Of a stretch of DNA of 64,000 bases, positions 60,801 through 64,000 are shown in pieces. Below the pieces are notes generated by a model, which did no database searches, was not told where the DNA came from, and saw only the letters and a list, made by a program, of their open reading frames with translations. A program made the position numbers and the translations under genes. Within the stretch, counting starts at the first letter, position 1. Each line of letters starts with the position of its first letter. Origin of the DNA: Rhizobium sp. 007 (GTDB taxonomy: Bacteria > Pseudomonadota > Alphaproteobacteria > Rhizobiales > Rhizobiaceae); assembly GCF_015353075.1 (NCBI RefSeq), contig NZ_CP064189.1, positions 186,001 through 250,000 of the forward strand, given 5' to 3'.

Positions 60801-61037
60801 ATGCACACCACCAAAGCTTTCAAGAACGGAAATTCCCAGGCCGTGCGCATCCCGGCCGAACTGGCCTTCGACCGGACCGATGTCGAGTTGGAGATCGAGC
60901 GTGTGGGCGACGAGCTTCGCATCCGTCCGGTGCATCGCTCCCTGGCCGGCGTTCTGGACGTCTTTGCCCGCTTCTCGCCGGATTTCATGCGCGACGGAAG
61001 AGAGCCCCATGAGCAAGGCGAGCGGGACAAGATCTGA
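60801..61037 (+). CDS. vapB: VapB-type antitoxin (AbrB/SpoVT fold)
   Basis: 78 residues. The N-terminus KAFKNGNSQAVRIPAEL is the swapped-hairpin DNA-binding motif of VapB/MazE-like antitoxins; the C-terminal part would wrap the toxin. I chose ATG 60801 because it has AAGGA ahead of it and begins exactly at the family's N-terminus; an upstream extension from 60609 is in frame but unlike the family. The stop overlaps the toxin start (TGATG), so the two are translationally coupled. The protein neutralises VapC and probably represses its own promoter with it. Confidence 0.9.
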   Translation: MHTTKAFKNGNSQAVRIPAELAFDRTDVELEIERVGDELRIRPVHRSLAGVLDVFARFSPDFMRDGREPHEQGERDKI

Positions 61038-61438
61038 TGCCACGCTACATGCTCGATACCAATATGTGTATCTACCTGATGAAGAACCAGCCGGAGCAGG
61101 TCGCCCGCCGCTTTGCCAGTTGCTATGTGGGTGACGTTGTGATGTCCGCCATCACCTTCGCGGAACTCGAGTACGGAGTTTCCGTATCCGATGATCCAGC
61201 GCGGGAACTCGATAATCTTGCAGCCCTGGCCGAGCTGATCACGGTAGAGCCGTTCGGGATCGCGGCAGCGCGTGCCTATGGTCCGGTTCGTCTGGCGACT
61301 CGGGACCGGAAGAAGGATCACCTGGACAAACTGATCGCTTCGCATGCAATCGCATTGAACACCGTGCTCGTTACCAACAATACGCGAGACTTTCTGGCGT
61401 ATCCCGGACTGAGGCTCGAAAACTGGCTTGACGCCTGA
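61037..61438 (+). CDS. vapC: VapC-type PIN-domain toxin ribonuclease
   Basis: 133 residues, a normal VapC length. Acidic PIN-domain residues are visible: Asp7 in MLDTN, Glu43 in TFAELEYG, Asp97 in LDKLIASHA and Asp118 in TNNTRDF. These would hold magnesium for endonucleolytic cleavage of tRNA or other RNA. It overlaps vapB by one base. The pair lies between a truncated and a complete copy of one IS5-family element, beside the NRPS cluster. Confidence 0.92.
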   Translation: MPRYMLDTNMCIYLMKNQPEQVARRFASCYVGDVVMSAITFAELEYGVSVSDDPARELDNLAALAELITVEPFGIAAARAYGPVRLATRDRKKDHLDKLIASHAIALNTVLVTNNTRDFLAYPGLRLENWLDA

Positions 61439-61441
61439 GGC

Positions 61442-62549
61442 GGCGTTGTTGCGTGGATCACCCGGCGACTGATATTGAGCGGTGGTTTTCAGTCTCCTAA
61501 TCCGGATTTCGACGATGCCGCACACGTTCAATGCCGATCGGCGGGACAAGATTGCCAAGCAGAAATATCAAGTGACGAATTGGCCGGCATATAATGAAAA
61601 CCTGCGTCAACGTGGTGATTTGACCATCTGGGTGAAGGATGAGGCCCTGTCTTTATGGACGGCGCGGAGGCGGACATCGCGGGGTGGTCAGCCGAAATAC
61701 TCGGATCTGGCGATTACGTTGTGCTTGACGCTGCGCGTCGTCTACGGGCTGGCGCTACGCCAGACCCAAGGCTTGATGCGCAGTGTCGCGGCGCTGATGG
61801 GGTTCGATATTGCCGTGCCTGACTTCTCCACCCTGTCTCGCCGGAGCAAAGGGCTGGCGTTGCCGTCGACAAAGTCCCGAGCCACAACATCAGGTCCGGT
61901 CCATCTGGTTGTCGACAGCACCGGCTTGAAGGTCTTCGGCGAGGGCGAGTGGCTGGAAAACAAGCACAAAACCAAGGCCAAACGCAAAAGATGGCGCAAA
62001 CTGCACCTTGGTCTCAATCTTGTCAGTGGTGAGATTGTTTGTTCCGATCTGACCGTGGATGGTGTCGGCGATCCGACAGCGTTACCAGGACTTCTGGACC
62101 AGATCGGTGGCCCCGTCGAGAAGTTCATTGCCGACGGCGCCTATGATGGAACGCCAACCCGAGATCTTCTGGCGACACGCTTTGGTGAGATCGTGGAGGT
62201 CATTATCCCACCTCCCAAGACTGCCGTTGCCAGCCCTCAATCGGTGCTGGTTCCATCTGTCCGCGATCGCCATATTGCAGAAATCCAGACCAAAGGGCGG
62301 ATGGCATGGCAGAAATCCACCGGCTACAACAAGCGCAGTCGCGCTGAGACCCAGATGGGTCGATGGAAGGCTGTGATCGGGCCCAAACTCAAAGCGCGAC
62401 ATTTTGACAAACAGAAGACTGAAGCGAAGATTGGCGTCCGTGTTCTTAACCGGATGACAGAACTTGGCCGGCCCAAGTTCGAGCGCGTTGCATGAAAAAT
62501 GCAGTGGATAGGGTTGCCTCGTCCAAAGTCTGATCCATGCAACAGTGCT
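61442..62549 (+). mobile_element. Complete IS5-family insertion sequence, IS903-like ends
   Basis: The left end GGCGTTGTTGCGTGGATCA and the right end, read inward as AGCACTGTTGCATGGATCA, form imperfect inverted repeats. One full transposase gene lies inside. The outer base is uncertain by one or two positions. I see no 9-bp target duplication (CCTGAGGC side versus ATGCCGATG), so the copy may have recombined since insertion. Confidence 0.82.
61515..62495 (+). CDS. IS5-family transposase
   Basis: 326 residues from ATG 61515 (MPHTFNADRRDKIAKQ), preferred over an upstream in-frame ATG at 61482 because that one lies close to the IS end. DDE-type catalytic features: Asp in VDSTGLKVFG, Asp in ADGAYDGTPTRD, and the signature Y(2)R(3)E(6)K fulfilled by YNKRSRAETQMGRWK. 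An N-terminal NWPAYNENLRQRGDLTIWV segment is typical of the IS903 branch. It is apparently intact and could also mobilise the truncated copy at 60156..60613 if both ends were present. Confidence 0.93.
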   Translation: MPHTFNADRRDKIAKQKYQVTNWPAYNENLRQRGDLTIWVKDEALSLWTARRRTSRGGQPKYSDLAITLCLTLRVVYGLALRQTQGLMRSVAALMGFDIAVPDFSTLSRRSKGLALPSTKSRATTSGPVHLVVDSTGLKVFGEGEWLENKHKTKAKRKRWRKLHLGLNLVSGEIVCSDLTVDGVGDPTALPGLLDQIGGPVEKFIADGAYDGTPTRDLLATRFGEIVEVIIPPPKTAVASPQSVLVPSVRDRHIAEIQTKGRMAWQKSTGYNKRSRAETQMGRWKAVIGPKLKARHFDKQKTEAKIGVRVLNRMTELGRPKFERVA

Positions 62550-62651
62550 ATGCCGATGGGCCCGTAGTTTTGCAGGATTTCGTCTTGATTTTTGGAGCTC
62601 GAAGCATCTGGTGACATTGGCGTTCCTCACTTGCATCATGCAATCATTGTT

Positions 62652-63884
62652 CTATTCATGTGTCGCGAGCGCGTGCTTCACGCGAAGCACGGTGGCCGTT
62701 ACAGTCACGAACACTAGCGGGATCGACCCGAGCATCAGCAGCGGGCTTACTTCCCATCCGGTGTGTTGACATGCCTCGAAGGCCGTTTTGATGAGACTGA
62801 TGAGGTAGTAGCTGATGGCAATGATCGAGAAACCCTCGACCGCGCGCTGGATCTTCACCTGGGTCGCCGCCCGTTCTGCCACCGACTGGAGCTGGACGGC
62901 ATTCTGGAACTCGATCTCGACCTGGATGCGGGTCTGGAGCAGGTTCAGAAGATGCATGGTGGCGCCGGACAGCTGCTCAAGCCTATGGGCTGCAGCCTCG
63001 CAAGTGCGAACTGCTGGTTTGAAGCGCCTTGTGATGAACACGCCAAATCGTTGGAAGCCCGGCACATGTGCCTCGCGCAGCTCGCTGATGCGTTCCTCGA
63101 CAATCTTGGCGTAGGCTACGGTCGCGCCAAAGCGGCTGCGGGTTTCCGCCGAAGCGGTGATGATGGCGGCGGAGAATTCCGAGATTTCGTTGAGCAGGCT
63201 CTTGTGCTGGTCTGCCGGCGTCGACTGATTGCGGTCTGCCAATTCTCCAAGCCGGGCATCGAACTCGGCAAGCTGCGGCGCGAGACGCCGAGCAAGTGGC
63301 AAGCCAAGCAGCGCCATCGAGCGGTAGGTCTCTATCTCGTAGATCCTGCGGACCATTCGGCCGAGCCGATAGGCGTTCAAGTCCTTGTTGAACAGCAGTG
63401 TATGGCTCCATCCATTTGAACGAACCCGGAAGTCGGAGCATACTTGGCCAGCCCCTGCCCCGATCATTGACGCAGCGCTGACGCCAAACCCGAATTTTGA
63501 CAGGACGTCTCCCAGTTCATCCGGGGCAGGCCCTATCACCAGGATACTGACCTGACCGACGACGGATGCCGAGGGGAGCTCCAGCAATGCCAAAATGTCG
63601 GAAATCACCAGCGTCGGCTCCGGCCATTGATCCGGTCCGTGGTCGAGCATCGTCACGCGTGTGACGGTTACGAACTCTGTATGGTATTCCACACGCGTCC
63701 TTATAAGGTCCGTGTCATGCTTTCCGAAAGATATGCAGCCGCCAGTTTGTCTGGCAGGCGGCTGAGACGGGATCAGAGCGACGTGCTCGACAAGCGCAGG
63801 TCCGGAGAAGTAGATGGACGGCCGCGCATGGAGCTCGGCCGTGAAATCCGCTGTCGTCGGCTGATCCGCATCTCCTGTCAGCAT
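62652..63884 (-). CDS. DUF3422 family membrane-anchored protein
   Basis: 410 residues, close to the family's usual length. The N-terminal half carries family features (ELHARPSI, FTAELH, RGMVRRIYEIETYRSMALL in altered form). The middle has long charged helices likely to form coiled coil (residues 215-340). Two membrane segments lie at the end, around residues 353-373 (FSIIAISYYLISLIK) and 383-403 (LLMLGSIPLVFVTVTATVL). The function of the family is unknown; it is predicted to be anchored in the inner membrane by its C-terminus. The ATG at 63884 has a GAGGGG ribosome binding site and lies 15 bp after the glutamate dehydrogenase stop, so the two probably form an operon. Confidence 0.85.
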   Translation of the reverse strand: MLTGDADQPTTADFTAELHARPSIYFSGPALVEHVALIPSQPPARQTGGCISFGKHDTDLIRTRVEYHTEFVTVTRVTMLDHGPDQWPEPTLVISDILALLELPSASVVGQVSILVIGPAPDELGDVLSKFGFGVSAASMIGAGAGQVCSDFRVRSNGWSHTLLFNKDLNAYRLGRMVRRIYEIETYRSMALLGLPLARRLAPQLAEFDARLGELADRNQSTPADQHKSLLNEISEFSAAIITASAETRSRFGATVAYAKIVEERISELREAHVPGFQRFGVFITRRFKPAVRTCEAAAHRLEQLSGATMHLLNLLQTRIQVEIEFQNAVQLQSVAERAATQVKIQRAVEGFSIIAISYYLISLIKTAFEACQHTGWEVSPLLMLGSIPLVFVTVTATVLRVKHALATHE

Positions 63885-63899
63885 GCCGCGCCCCTCGAC

Positions 63900-64000
63900 C
63901 TAAATCCCGATTGCCTCATAGGCTTCGGCGATCTGCCGGATCGAGGCGACATACGCCGCGGTGCGGTAATCACCGAGCTCCGGTTGCTTCTCGATGAGAT
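63900..64000 (-). CDS. C-terminus of Glu/Leu/Phe/Val dehydrogenase (partial)
   Basis: The last 32 codons of a gene that continues beyond the window. The translated end (LGDYRTAAYVASIRQIAEAY) has the DxRTAAyv...RIAeAY pattern that closes glutamate dehydrogenases of the Glu/Leu/Phe/Val family, which interconvert glutamate and 2-oxoglutarate. The stop is TAG at 63902..63900. The assignment rests on this short tail alone. Confidence 0.65.
   Translation of the reverse strand, partial: LIEKQPELGDYRTAAYVASIRQIAEAYEAIGI

Overview
The window is dominated by one minus-strand nonribosomal peptide synthetase (NRPS) locus, from about 56.8 kb down to 0.36 kb. High GC, alphaproteobacterial-type accessory genes (a DUF1612 fragment, DUF3422, EntD-type phosphopantetheinyl transferase, VapBC) and a DUF3422/glutamate dehydrogenase pair at the right edge suggest an alphaproteobacterium. 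I cannot name the genus.

NRPS layout. Read in the direction of transcription, the assembly line has 17 modules and ends in a thioesterase. Modules 1-13 lie in 56768..14268. This stretch is split here by many small indels but reads as a single gene of about 14,200 codons. Modules 14-17 plus the thioesterase lie in an intact 4641-residue protein (14284..359) that overlaps the upstream gene by 17 bp. Module 1 starts with a formyltransferase domain joined to half a condensation domain. Adenylation (A) codes read by eye give: formyl-Phe, X, X, X, Ala, Gly, Gly, Ala, Asx, Ala, Ala, Thr, Ala, Asn-like, X, Val, Gly. X is an unassigned Asx-like pocket, DANNVGEVGK. Condensation domains at modules 3, 4, 5, 6, 10, 11, 16 and 17 carry the dual epimerisation/condensation signature, so residues 2-5, 9, 10, 15 and 16 are predicted D. 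The nearest described architectural parallels are the N-formylated peptides linear gramicidin and kolossin.

The modules are tandem near-copies (unit 3288 bp for dual E/C modules, 3216 bp for ordinary ones). Almost all apparent frameshifts are single-base differences inside these copies, which points to assembly or consensus error more than to decay.

Upstream (56.8-58.3 kb) are a truncated aminotransferase C-terminus coupled to the NRPS start by ATGA, a decayed A-domain relic, two perfect inverted repeats, a sigma-54-like promoter preceded by three TGT-N10-ACA sites, and a phosphopantetheinyl transferase gene that could activate the synthetase. At the left edge another gene begins in ATGA overlap with the NRPS stop.

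The right flank (58.3-62.6 kb) is a mobile-element scar: a DUF1612 fragment interrupted by an antisense group II intron, the intron truncated by an IS6-family element, then a 3' remnant of an IS5-family element, a vapBC toxin-antitoxin pair and a complete copy of the same IS5-family element. Beyond it lie DUF3422 and the end of a glutamate dehydrogenase gene, which look like ordinary chromosome.
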